A stretch of DNA of 11,071 bases, from NCBI GenBank assembly GCA_938039225.1, contig CALHVH010000202.1, positions 1-11,071 on the forward strand, written 5' to 3'. Below are positions 1 to 6,828 of the stretch, one piece after another. Each line of letters opens with the position of its first letter. Position 1 is the stretch's first letter. This stretch comes from an uncultured Gammaproteobacteria bacterium (GTDB lineage: Bacteria > Pseudomonadota > Gammaproteobacteria > Steroidobacterales > JABDMI01). Both the position numbers and the translations under genes were made by a program. Under the pieces are notes generated by a model, which searched no databases, was not told where the DNA came from, and worked only from the letters and a program-made list of their open reading frames with translations.

Positions 1-291
1 CATGCTCTTGAAGCACTGGATTTAATTGTTGATAAAAAACTGTTTGAAAACAGCCGTTATACAAACTTAGTAGAGCAAGCAAAAATATCTCTTATTGGTT
101 TATCTGCACTAGATGATAATCAGGGGGAGGCGGTCTTTGAAGCCATCAGTGAATGTGGTTATAAATTGCTGGGTATTGATGAAAGCTCAGGTTCGTATGC
201 CTTAATTATGATTCCTAGAAATATACTCAGTCAGTTTATTGAACTAAGTGACTTAGTCGATATTAAACTTCAATTCATTGATAAAGCGTAA
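1..291 (+). CDS. 3' end of an unidentified gene, ACT-like C-terminal tail (partial)
   Basis: Frame 1 is open from the first base to a TAA at 289-291, giving the last 96 residues of a protein whose start lies outside the window. The final 70 or so residues alternate predicted strands and helices: a strand with KISLIGL, a helix with GEAVFEAISECG, a strand with YKLLGID, then a strand with YALIMIP and a closing helix. This beta-alpha-beta-beta-alpha order and the 'vfeaisecGykllgidess' pattern resemble the ACT domains at the C-terminus of aspartate kinases, but the catalytic part is not visible. The aspartokinase reading is an inference from pattern only. The coding assignment is supported by the clean open frame and normal stop. 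The next gene on the same strand begins 76 nt downstream and is functionally unrelated as far as can be seen. Confidence 0.6.
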   Translation, partial: HALEALDLIVDKKLFENSRYTNLVEQAKISLIGLSALDDNQGEAVFEAISECGYKLLGIDESSGSYALIMIPRNILSQFIELSDLVDIKLQFIDKA

Positions 292-310
292 AAAAATAGA
301 AAAGATGAAA

Positions 311-316
311 TATTAT
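311..316 (+). promoter_or_regulatory. candidate -10 for the TlpA-like gene
   Basis: TATTAT lies 52 nt upstream of the ATG at 368 and matches five of six bases of TATAAT. No convincing -35 lies 16-18 bp upstream, so this is weak. If used, the transcript would carry the 333-356 hairpin in its 5' leader. Confidence 0.25.
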
Positions 317-332
317 TGTATTTTCATGGGTC

Positions 333-356
333 TTCAGTGAACTACGATTCACTGAA
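333..356 (+). repeat. perfect 9-bp inverted repeat upstream of the TlpA-like gene
   Basis: TTCAGTGAA (333-341), a 6-nt loop CTACGA (342-347) and TTCACTGAA (348-356) form a perfect hairpin that ends 11 nt before the ATG at 368. It is not followed by a T tract on either strand, so it does not look like an intrinsic terminator. It could be a leader structure, an mRNA 3'-end stabiliser for the upstream gene or a protein-binding dyad. Confidence 0.6.
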
Positions 357-367
357 AGCCTAAAAAA

Positions 368-937
368 ATGAAAAAACTACTTTGTCTAATACTTGTTTCC
401 CTTAGCATTTTAGCTTGTTCAAAAGCTACTTTAGAAAACGAAACAAAAGTCATTCCGCCTAAAACCTATACATTAAGTCCTAGCTGGTCGCTGACTGATA
501 CGTCTGGTGTTACACATAATTTTCCAGAATCAGCCAAAGGGAAAACCACAATTTTGTTCTTCTGGGCAACTTGGTGTCCATATTGTAAACGTCTGATGCC
601 GCATTTACAGAGTATTCAATATCAATACGGAGATGATCTTCAGTTGGAGATTTTATCTTTTAGTATTCATGAAGATGGTAAGCCCGCAGAGTATTTAAAA
701 GAAAATGCTTATTCCTTCACGCTATTTAATGAAGCTGAAGAAATTGCAAAGCTATATGACATCAAAGGCACACCAGGTGTTTTGGTGATCGATGAAAAAG
801 GCCAGATTCGTTTTGATTTGAGAGACGTGCCATCTATCAAGATGAAGCCGCTGGGTAAAAAGCACTGGCAAAAAGCGATTCAAACGGCTCCTTATTGGGG
901 ATCTGAGTTAAGAAAGTCACTAGACAAGCTTAAATAG
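368..937 (+). CDS. TlpA/ResA-like thioredoxin-fold lipoprotein
   Basis: This 189-residue protein is a probable periplasm-facing thiol-disulfide oxidoreductase anchored to a membrane by lipid. It begins MKKLL, with a short hydrophobic stretch and a lipobox SILAC; Cys17 would be the lipidated residue. A thioredoxin fold follows: a strand TTILFFWATW, the redox motif WCPYC (Cys70 and Cys73), and the cis-proline loop GTPGVLV (Pro136). The extension of about 50 residues after the cis-proline is Lys-rich. Family members reduce or isomerise disulfides in exported proteins or in cytochrome c maturation; which substrate applies here cannot be told. CPYC is more typical of glutaredoxins than of classical TlpA. 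There is no Shine-Dalgarno, only an A-rich run before the ATG, but the signal peptide supports this start. No cytochrome maturation genes lie nearby. Confidence 0.88.
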   Translation: MKKLLCLILVSLSILACSKATLENETKVIPPKTYTLSPSWSLTDTSGVTHNFPESAKGKTTILFFWATWCPYCKRLMPHLQSIQYQYGDDLQLEILSFSIHEDGKPAEYLKENAYSFTLFNEAEEIAKLYDIKGTPGVLVIDEKGQIRFDLRDVPSIKMKPLGKKHWQKAIQTAPYWGSELRKSLDKLK

Positions 938-940
938 CGT

Positions 941-966
941 AAGCTCAAAAAAGACTTTTAGCTTTT
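941..966 (+). terminator. weak hairpin after the TlpA-like gene
   Basis: AAGCT-c-AAAA (941-950) can pair with TTTTAGCTT (956-964) around a 5-nt loop with one bulged C, followed by only two more T. It sits directly after the stop at 937. The stem is AT-rich and the U tract is short, so termination would be inefficient if it occurs. Confidence 0.25.
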
Positions 967-980
967 AATCTATCTATAGC

Positions 981-986
981 TATAAT
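981..986 (+). promoter_or_regulatory. -10 box for the aminotransferase operon
   Basis: A perfect TATAAT lies 29 nt upstream of the ATG at 1016. The best -35 at 17-bp spacing (958-963, TTAGCT) is poor. The box overlaps a perfect 10-bp palindrome TATAGCTATA (975-984), a possible regulator site. A weak Shine-Dalgarno GGAA (1007-1010) lies 5 nt before the ATG. Confidence 0.5.
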
Positions 987-1015
987 AGTTGTAATAAACG
1001 TCTATTGGAATACTT

Positions 1016-2167
1016 ATGCCAAGCTTACCTGATTTTAAATTAGAAACGCATTTTCAACAGTGGGAATTTAAATCTAAATATCATATGACCGCCTCTGATG
1101 CTGAAAGCATGTCGATGAAAGATTTATTGGCTATGGCAACGGCAGAAGATAGAGATGGATTTAATAATTTGTGGCTGGGTTACACTCAAACCTATGGGGC
1201 ACCAGATTTACTAGAAGTCATTGCAGGAATTTATTACAAACGAACAACAGATGAAATACTTTGCTTCTGTGGTGCCAGTGAAGGTATATATGCTGCAAAT
1301 AGTGTTATCTTAGACAAAGACAGCCATGCAATTGCCATTACTCCTAATTACCAATCACATGAAACTTTGCCAGCTTCTATATGTGAAATTAGTGGGGTTG
1401 CCTTAGATCCTCCAAGTAAAATTTTAAATACTAATTGGTCATTAGACGTTGATAAAATCAAGGCGGCTATTCGACCTAATACAAAACTACTGACTATAAA
1501 TTTTCCTCATAACCCAACGGGCTATATTCCATCTGATGAAGATTTTAATGCCTTGATAGAATTGTGTAGAAAACATGGGATTTATGTACTAAGTGATGAA
1601 ATTTTTAAGGGCTTAGGTCGCACAGGCGCTAGACATCTGCCGTATATTAGCGATGTTTATGAACGTGGTCTATCACTTAATGTAACGTCTAAGGCTTTTG
1701 GTTTACCAGGTCTACGGGTTGGTTGGATTGCCTGTGCAGATAAAGAATTGTTATCAAAAATGGAACGGATGAAACACTATTTATCCATTTGTAATTCAGC
1801 ACCAAGTGAACGCTTAGCATTGATTGCCCTTAAAAACAGAGAAAAAATTGTAGCTCGTAATTGTGAAATTATTGATGCTAACTTAATCCATCTTGAGGCA
1901 TTTTTTGAGAAACACAAAAACTTATTCGAATGGCAGGTTTCTGATGGATCTTGTATGGCTTTTCCACGCTATAAAGGGGCAGACGGCGTTGAGGAATTCT
2001 GTCGTCGCTTAGTTGAAGAGAGCGGGGTGTTTTTATTACCCAGCAGTATCTATGATTCGACACTAACTGAGACACCAAAAGATAGATTTCGTATAGGTTT
2101 TGGACGTAAAAACTTAGAAGCAGGTTTAGAAGTAATGGATGCTCACATTTCAAAAGTTTACCCATAA
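1016..2167 (+). CDS. PLP-dependent aminotransferase, class I/II (fold type I)
   Basis: This 383-residue protein is of normal length for the aspartate-aminotransferase superfamily. Visible motifs in order are: NFPHNPTG (162-169; Asn166 contacts the PLP ring oxygen in the family), SDEIFKGL (193-200; Asp194 binds the pyridine nitrogen), NVTSKAFGLPGLRVGW (222-237; Lys226 is the expected Schiff-base lysine) and RFRIGFGR (357-364; Arg359 is the likely carboxylate-binding Arg). The enzyme should be cytosolic and active. Substrate is not deducible; overall it resembles unassigned aminotransferases near the capreomycidine-synthase group as much as standard Asp or aromatic enzymes. The cyclodeaminase gene starts 3 nt after its stop, so the two are almost certainly co-transcribed. 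The pairing suggests that this enzyme makes a 2-oxo or cyclic imino acid for the next one, or consumes its product; that is inference. Confidence 0.92.
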   Translation: MPSLPDFKLETHFQQWEFKSKYHMTASDAESMSMKDLLAMATAEDRDGFNNLWLGYTQTYGAPDLLEVIAGIYYKRTTDEILCFCGASEGIYAANSVILDKDSHAIAITPNYQSHETLPASICEISGVALDPPSKILNTNWSLDVDKIKAAIRPNTKLLTINFPHNPTGYIPSDEDFNALIELCRKHGIYVLSDEIFKGLGRTGARHLPYISDVYERGLSLNVTSKAFGLPGLRVGWIACADKELLSKMERMKHYLSICNSAPSERLALIALKNREKIVARNCEIIDANLIHLEAFFEKHKNLFEWQVSDGSCMAFPRYKGADGVEEFCRRLVEESGVFLLPSSIYDSTLTETPKDRFRIGFGRKNLEAGLEVMDAHISKVYP

Positions 2168-2170
2168 GTT

Positions 2171-3124
2171 ATGCAAGTAATAAATCGTGAATCTATTAGT
2201 ACAATTTTAGATAAAGATGCTGTTATTGATGTTGTAAAAGAAGCTTTTATCGCTCATGCAAAAGGCGAGATAAATAGTCCTTTGCCAATGCACATTGAAT
2301 TTAAGGCTCCCAATGATGATTACATTGGTGATTGTCATGTTAAGGCTGGAAATGCATCACATTTGCCTTATTTTGCAGTTAAGTTAGCCAGTGGCTTTTA
2401 TAAAAACCCTGACTTAGGCTTACCCGTTAATCAAGGCCTGGTGCTGTTAATGTCTGCAAGTACTGGTCAACCAGTTGCCTTATTACAAGATGAGGGTTTG
2501 TTAACTTCTGCACGTACTGCTGCAGCAGGCGCAATTGGTGCAGGATTAAGAGCAAGTCATCATAACGATGCTTTAGGTATCATCGGAACTGGCCACCAAG
2601 CCGAACAGCAAGCAATCTGGGTTAGTCATCATTTAAAGTTAAATAAGTTGTTTGTCTTTGGCCGGTCCAAAGAAAAAGCTAAACTTTTGGCCAATAAATT
2701 GAAGGCAATGGATTTAAACGCTGTTGTCGCTGATAGTGTGAGTGAGCTTTGTTCACGAAGTGATATGCTTATTACCACGACCCCAGCTCGTGAAGCCGTG
2801 ATTAAATCGTCTGATATTAGCAAGCCAATTCATATTGTGGCAATGGGGTCAGATATACCTGGTAAGCAAGAGTTGGACTCCGACATTCTTAAACGTGCTG
2901 ACATTATTGTTAATGATGATATTGTTCAATGTTTAGATCATGGAGAGACAGGTTGCGCTGTTAGAGCAGGCTTGATTGAGAATACTAAAGCTATTTCTCT
3001 TGGAAGTGCTTTAGAAGATGAGCTGCAATTCAGTCGTGACTGGATATCTGTAGTTGACCTCACTGGATTAGGTGCTCAAGATTTGGCGATTGCTAATTTA
3101 GTGGCGCACAAGTTGGGTCTGTAA
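2171..3124 (+). CDS. ornithine cyclodeaminase / mu-crystallin family oxidoreductase
   Basis: The 317-residue length is typical of the family, which includes ornithine cyclodeaminase, alanine dehydrogenase of the archaeal type, ketimine reductase (mu-crystallin) and iminosuccinate reductase. Supporting features are: Lys71 in FAVKLASGF, the DEGLLTSARTAAAGAIGA segment (107-124, with Arg115), the Rossmann loop GIIGTGHQA (136-144), and MGSDIPGKQELD (225-236) with Asp228 at the position of the catalytic Asp of ornithine cyclodeaminase. It should bind NAD(H) or NADP(H) and act in the cytosol. Which activity applies cannot be decided from motifs alone, because the ketimine reductases keep the same scaffold. 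The start ATG is 3 nt after the aminotransferase stop and has no clear Shine-Dalgarno of its own, which suggests translational coupling. No terminator is visible before the MarR gene. Confidence 0.9.
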   Translation: MQVINRESISTILDKDAVIDVVKEAFIAHAKGEINSPLPMHIEFKAPNDDYIGDCHVKAGNASHLPYFAVKLASGFYKNPDLGLPVNQGLVLLMSASTGQPVALLQDEGLLTSARTAAAGAIGAGLRASHHNDALGIIGTGHQAEQQAIWVSHHLKLNKLFVFGRSKEKAKLLANKLKAMDLNAVVADSVSELCSRSDMLITTTPAREAVIKSSDISKPIHIVAMGSDIPGKQELDSDILKRADIIVNDDIVQCLDHGETGCAVRAGLIENTKAISLGSALEDELQFSRDWISVVDLTGLGAQDLAIANLVAHKLGL

Positions 3125-3172
3125 ATATCAAATTTATTTCGGCCAGCGGTTTAGCCATGCGTACTTATAAGC

Positions 3173-3201
3173 TTGACATATCAAGTATCTTGCTACATAC
3201 T
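3173..3201 (+). promoter_or_regulatory. promoter of the MarR-family gene
   Basis: A perfect -35 TTGACA (3173-3178), a 17-bp spacer and a -10-like CATACT (3196-3201, four of six) lie 38 nt before the ATG at 3239. The start region is overlaid by the inverted repeat at 3180-3205, so a bound regulator would block RNA polymerase. Confidence 0.6.
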
Positions 3202-3227
3202 TGATTACTCAATTAATTATCAAGTAA
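3180..3227 (+). promoter_or_regulatory. probable MarR operator: inverted repeat plus extra half-site
   Basis: ATCAAGTAT (3180-3188) and ATACTTGAT (3197-3205) are perfect inverted repeats, 9 bp each with an 8-bp centre, inside the promoter spacer and -10. A third copy of the half-site, ATCAAGTA, occurs at 3219-3226. MarR-family dimers typically bind such imperfect or perfect palindromes in their own promoters, so autorepression by the adjacent gene is the simplest reading (inference). No full copy is seen before the aminotransferase at 1016. Confidence 0.65.
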
Positions 3228-3238
3228 AAGTAATCGAT

Positions 3239-3649
3239 ATGAATTCTAGTATGCAATTGGCCATGCAAATGTCTTTGACACAAACTGCTCTCAATAAAAA
3301 AATTAGTAACTCTCTTTCTATTCATGGAATAAGTTTTACCGAATTTCAGGTAATGCTTAACTTGAGTCATGCAGAAAAACAATCCATGCGTCGCATAGAA
3401 TTAGCCGAGAGTGTGGGTTTAACGGCCTCGGGCGTTACGCGTCTTTTAGCTCCAATGGAAAAAATAAAATTAGTAGAAAAAGAGAAAAATGCAAGAGATG
3501 CAAGGGTAAGTTTAGTTAAATTATCTAAAGCTGGGAAAAAGGTTCTACAAGACGCTTTACTTACGTTTGAACAAGCATCAAGTGGCTTTATGAAAAACCT
3601 TAAAGCTAATGAAATTCAGCAAATGTTGAAATTAATCCACAAGTTTTAA
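3239..3649 (+). CDS. MarR-family transcriptional regulator
   Basis: From ATG 3239 the product is 136 residues, the normal MarR size. N-terminal dimerisation helices precede a winged helix-turn-helix: RRIELAESVG (51-60), the likely recognition helix LTASGVTRLLAPMEK (61-75) and the wing with the family signature DARVSLVKLSKAG (87-99), then a C-terminal dimerisation helix. MarR proteins are dimeric repressors or activators released by small phenolic or oxidative ligands. This one has no cysteine, so the redox mechanism of OhrR-type members is unlikely. A longer reading from TTG 3173 is possible but would start inside the -35 box and cover the operator, so I reject it. The Shine-Dalgarno is weak. 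The next gene starts 6 nt after the stop, so the pair is probably one transcript. The regulated targets beyond its own promoter are unknown. Confidence 0.88.
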   Translation: MNSSMQLAMQMSLTQTALNKKISNSLSIHGISFTEFQVMLNLSHAEKQSMRRIELAESVGLTASGVTRLLAPMEKIKLVEKEKNARDARVSLVKLSKAGKKVLQDALLTFEQASSGFMKNLKANEIQQMLKLIHKF

Positions 3650-3655
3650 AATATT

Positions 3656-3949
3656 ATGAACTTCCAATCACCATTAACTTACTTTAATTCAGCCGCCGCA
3701 GCTGACGGTAGATCCTTACTTGTTGATTTACTTGATGCTGCTAATCAGCCTGTATCTTTAATGCTTGATAGAGCGATGGATTCTTTTAATCAAAATGAGA
3801 TTTTTATTAATAATCAACACATGTTAACAGCAGACGATGTTGAATTTTGGCACATCGAACTTACTCGAGTTTTTCAAGAAACAGCTTTTGAATACGAGGG
3901 TGAAAAAAACCTCATTAATGAGTTTATCAAAGTACTTGAGAATAAATAA
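3656..3949 (+). CDS. small acidic protein of unknown function, downstream of MarR
   Basis: I do not recognise this 97-residue protein. It has no signal peptide, membrane segment or cysteine, is rich in Asp and Glu, and looks mostly helical: SLLVDLLDAA (20-29), a DDVEFWHIELTRVFQETAFEYEGE stretch around 60-83 and a closing helix LINEFIKVLENK. It begins 6 nt after the MarR stop, without a clear Shine-Dalgarno, so it is probably translated by coupling and shares the MarR operator. That position suggests a partner or antagonist of the regulator or a protein needed under the same inducing condition; this is inference only. Its stop is 27 bp from the stop of the convergent DUF349 gene, and no convincing terminator lies in that gap. 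Confidence 0.75.
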   Translation: MNFQSPLTYFNSAAAADGRSLLVDLLDAANQPVSLMLDRAMDSFNQNEIFINNQHMLTADDVEFWHIELTRVFQETAFEYEGEKNLINEFIKVLENK

Positions 3950-3976
3950 ATCTTGGTTATTGTTCGTTATATCGAA

Positions 3977-6790
3977 TTATTTAATTAATTTTTGAAAACG
4001 TTCATCTAATTGACCTTGCAAACCTGGTTCTGCTCCCGGCAAACAATACCAGTCTAATTTCATTTTCTTTAATACGCTCTCTTTCTCAATTCGTTCTTGG
4101 CCAAAGCCGCCTTTTTGCATACGTTCTAATTGTATTTGCATGCGTTGTGTCTTGTCTTCTTTAGGGCTGTCTACGCCAAGAAGGATTTCCAGATCAATGC
4201 ACATTAATTTTCTTTGAGCAGTATAAGCGCTTCTTTCTGAATCTCTAGCAACCGCAAGGCGTTGAGAAAATCGCTTACGCAGCTCATTATCACTAATTTC
4301 TAATGCATCCATCTGAGCTATTAAATCATCAAGTTCTATTTGTGATGCGTCATTGGCTAAAGCTTCATATTGACTGCATAGGGCTGCTTTAGAGGCAAGA
4401 TGATCCAATGCCTGATGCTTTTTCTTTTGTATGATTCGCTCACGGGTTTTATTAAAATCGCTACAAGCGCGTTGATAATCTTTTTTGATCCCTTCGATGA
4501 CTTTTTCGGGAAAGCCTCTTGGCATAGGGGGTAAAGCATCATGTTCCGATTGAAGTTTGGTAAAACTGGAGTCAGCATCGGCCAAGCTTTTGGCTGATCT
4601 GCTTAGTTGTTTTATAGCTTTAACTACATCTCTGTAGGGTTTTAGTTGTTCATCTTCTATAGCGCGTTTTGCCTTTCTTTGTCCTTGTATTTTCTCAAAA
4701 ACAGCATCAGTTGCTTGTTTAAACCCTTCCCAGGCCTTTTGATCGTCTTTGCGTTTGGTGATGCCAATCTCTTTCCACTGACTTTGTAATGCTTGCAGTT
4801 TCTTTAGGCTGTCTTCTTTAATTTCAGCATCTAGCATTTCTTTAGCGCTTGTAATTAAAGCGGTTTTTAGGCTTAGATTGCTTGCATATATTTCATCTAG
4901 TTTCGCATACACAGAATTTTTTGCTTTACGAAGGCGTTTCCATTGTTTAGTTCCTGGCCCTGGTTCAACATCTTTTATTTTTTTCCAGGCATCATCAATT
5001 TTTCTAATGCTACTTAGCGCCTTTTTACATTCCGAGTTTTCTTGCCAATTGACTTGTGTTAGCAGTGATTGCATCTCTTTTACAAGAGGTTCACGCTTGG
5101 ATAAATTCTCGGTTCTGATTGCTTTACGTTCTTTAAAGAAGGCATCACAAGGTGCGTAGGCTGTATCAGCTGCTACTTTAAAACGTTCCCAATGTTCATC
5201 CGCACTATCTGAATGCCCTAAAGCTTTCCAGTCTTTTTGTAATTGTGAAATTTTTGTAGCAAGTTTATCGGCATGCATATTTGACTTATTGGCCTTCTTT
5301 AAAGCCTCTGGTGATAATGCTTCCATTGCTTCACATAAGGCAATAAATTTTGGTGCAGTTGCATAATCTTTCCAATCTGCCATTTTGTCAACAGCAATGG
5401 TTGCTTTTTCTAAGCGCTCATCTAATGAAACTTTATCTTTGCCGCTATAGCTTTCGCTGAGTTTAATAACAGCCGTTAGCTCTCTTCTTGCTTGAGATAA
5501 ATTGCCTCTTTTGGTACTGCCTTGTAAACGATTAATACGTTGGTGTAGCTTGTCGAGTTTGTCTTTTTCTTTTTTGTTTCGAGTTGCTAGAATGATAGTT
5601 AGTTTGTGAATTTGTTCTAGGGCTTCTTCTTTACTATTTAATTTTGGAAAATCTTTAGACCAATCTAAATTAGCCAATAGACTTCTGTATTGCTTACTTA
5701 AGGTATTAAGAACTGTTCCATCGGTATTTTCATTGACGTTAGAAATTGCTTCATTAAGGGGATTTCTTAAATTAGCAAAACTAATAACAGAGTGTATAGA
5801 TTTACTAGCCGATTCAAAGCGTTTCCAAAGCGCAGCATCAGGCTTGATGGTTTCTAAACTTTTGGTCCATATCTGCTGTTTTTCATTAAATAGCTTTTCA
5901 AGAGTAACTTGTTGAGCATGCAGTTCGTCAATTGAGTAAGCAGAAATAGTTTTACATTCATTTACCAATGTAGTCGTAACCGAGTTTTGAATTTCTTGTG
6001 CTTGACTAATACTTTCTTGTTTTTTAACTGTTGAACTTACTTTATTTAGAGCCAAATTATAACGTTCGGATAAATATTCGTGCGGGGTGAAGTCTAATGC
6101 TTTCCATTCACGTTGGCATTGTAAGTAGCGGTCTGTAAATTCACTACGCCATTCTACACGGGTTGCGAGATATTCCATCTTGTCGCAGAGCGTTTCGGAT
6201 TTTTCTAAGTTTTCTTCTTCTTTTTTTTGCTTGGCATGTATTTCATGAAGCTTATTTTTTATTATTTTTTCAGCGTTCTTATCTTTACCTTTAAGAATGT
6301 TACGCGCTTTTTCTAAAAGCTCAATATCGGTAATTTTATCGGCAATAATTTTTCTGGTTTCACTATATTCAATCTCAGCCATTAAATCGATTTGTTCTTC
6401 TAAAGACATACTTTCAAGGAGTTCCATGCGTAAGCTGGAGTGCGGACAAGTTTTTGTAATCGATAATGTTGTCTCTGGATGCGATTTAATTAGTTGTCGA
6501 AATTCATCTTCACTGAGCTTGCTCTTAGCTCCGGTAAGCTTAGTAAATACGAGCACAGCTTCATCGCGGGTGTCCCCATGAGTGGATTCTTTGATTAAGC
6601 CGAAAATTACATCGGCTTGGTCAATTTTATGCAGAGCAAGCTTTCTTACTTCGACATCCTCATCTTCTAATACAAGTTTTTTGAGAATGTGCAGTGATTC
6701 ATCATCGATTTGATCTAGCTCGGTAATGAACTGCTTACGCTTATCAGATGATTTACTTTGCCATGTGGGTTTGAACAGTGAGCCTAGCAT
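3977..6790 (-). CDS. large DUF349-repeat protein
   Basis: This 937-residue cytosolic protein is highly charged, almost all helical and without membrane segments. The first 130 residues look like HEAT-type helical pairs (DESLHILKKLVLEDEDVEVRK and similar). A coiled-coil KKEEENLEKSE stretch follows at about 189-198. The rest is built of repeats in which a helix ends in a Trp-Lys pair before a helical hairpin, as in DUF349: REWKALDF (227-234), QIWTKSLE (306-313), KDWKALGHSD (519-528), DAWKKIKDV (600-608) and SQWKEIGITKR (670-680), several with a second Trp such as QWKRLRKAK (616-624) and AWEGFKQAT (686-694). DUF349 is common in gammaproteobacteria, and its function is not established to my knowledge. 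The start is supported by an AAAGG Shine-Dalgarno 7 nt upstream and a perfect -10. It is probably a single-gene transcript. Structural or nucleic-acid-related roles are speculation. Confidence 0.9.
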   Translation of the reverse strand: MLGSLFKPTWQSKSSDKRKQFITELDQIDDESLHILKKLVLEDEDVEVRKLALHKIDQADVIFGLIKESTHGDTRDEAVLVFTKLTGAKSKLSEDEFRQLIKSHPETTLSITKTCPHSSLRMELLESMSLEEQIDLMAEIEYSETRKIIADKITDIELLEKARNILKGKDKNAEKIIKNKLHEIHAKQKKEEENLEKSETLCDKMEYLATRVEWRSEFTDRYLQCQREWKALDFTPHEYLSERYNLALNKVSSTVKKQESISQAQEIQNSVTTTLVNECKTISAYSIDELHAQQVTLEKLFNEKQQIWTKSLETIKPDAALWKRFESASKSIHSVISFANLRNPLNEAISNVNENTDGTVLNTLSKQYRSLLANLDWSKDFPKLNSKEEALEQIHKLTIILATRNKKEKDKLDKLHQRINRLQGSTKRGNLSQARRELTAVIKLSESYSGKDKVSLDERLEKATIAVDKMADWKDYATAPKFIALCEAMEALSPEALKKANKSNMHADKLATKISQLQKDWKALGHSDSADEHWERFKVAADTAYAPCDAFFKERKAIRTENLSKREPLVKEMQSLLTQVNWQENSECKKALSSIRKIDDAWKKIKDVEPGPGTKQWKRLRKAKNSVYAKLDEIYASNLSLKTALITSAKEMLDAEIKEDSLKKLQALQSQWKEIGITKRKDDQKAWEGFKQATDAVFEKIQGQRKAKRAIEDEQLKPYRDVVKAIKQLSRSAKSLADADSSFTKLQSEHDALPPMPRGFPEKVIEGIKKDYQRACSDFNKTRERIIQKKKHQALDHLASKAALCSQYEALANDASQIELDDLIAQMDALEISDNELRKRFSQRLAVARDSERSAYTAQRKLMCIDLEILLGVDSPKEDKTQRMQIQLERMQKGGFGQERIEKESVLKKMKLDWYCLPGAEPGLQGQLDERFQKLIK

Positions 6791-6822
6791 TGTTTGCCTT
6801 TGGGATTACACAAAAGAGTCAT

Positions 6823-6828
6823 ATTATA
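6823..6828 (-). promoter_or_regulatory. -10 box for the DUF349 gene
   Basis: On the minus strand TATAAT (6828 down to 6823) is a perfect -10, 32 nt before the ATG at 6790. No good -35 is present at 16-18 bp. The Shine-Dalgarno AAAGG lies 7 nt before the ATG. Confidence 0.5.

Noticed and set aside
1010..1015. MarR half-site ATACTT before the aminotransferase start
   Set aside because: It is a single partial match without a partner arm; chance occurrence is likely in AT-rich DNA.
1878..2165. 95-residue minus-strand ORF inside the aminotransferase gene
   Set aside because: It overlaps a well-supported gene in full and shows no recognisable domain.
3125..3172. GGC...GCC hairpin between the cyclodeaminase and MarR genes as a terminator
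   Set aside because: The stem is only three or four base pairs and no T tract follows.
3173..3238. 22-residue N-terminal extension of the MarR protein from a TTG start
   Set aside because: It begins on the -35 TTGACA and encodes the operator palindrome; the protein from ATG 3239 has normal MarR length and a complete fold.
3950..3976. Bidirectional terminator in the convergent gap
   Set aside because: Only a 4-bp TTCG/CGAA stem can be drawn, with no clean T tract.
4878..5159. Plus-strand ORFs inside the DUF349 gene (also near 5733-5915 and 6297-6581)
   Set aside because: They are antisense to a protein with clear repeat motifs; their Cys/Leu-rich translations look like shadows.
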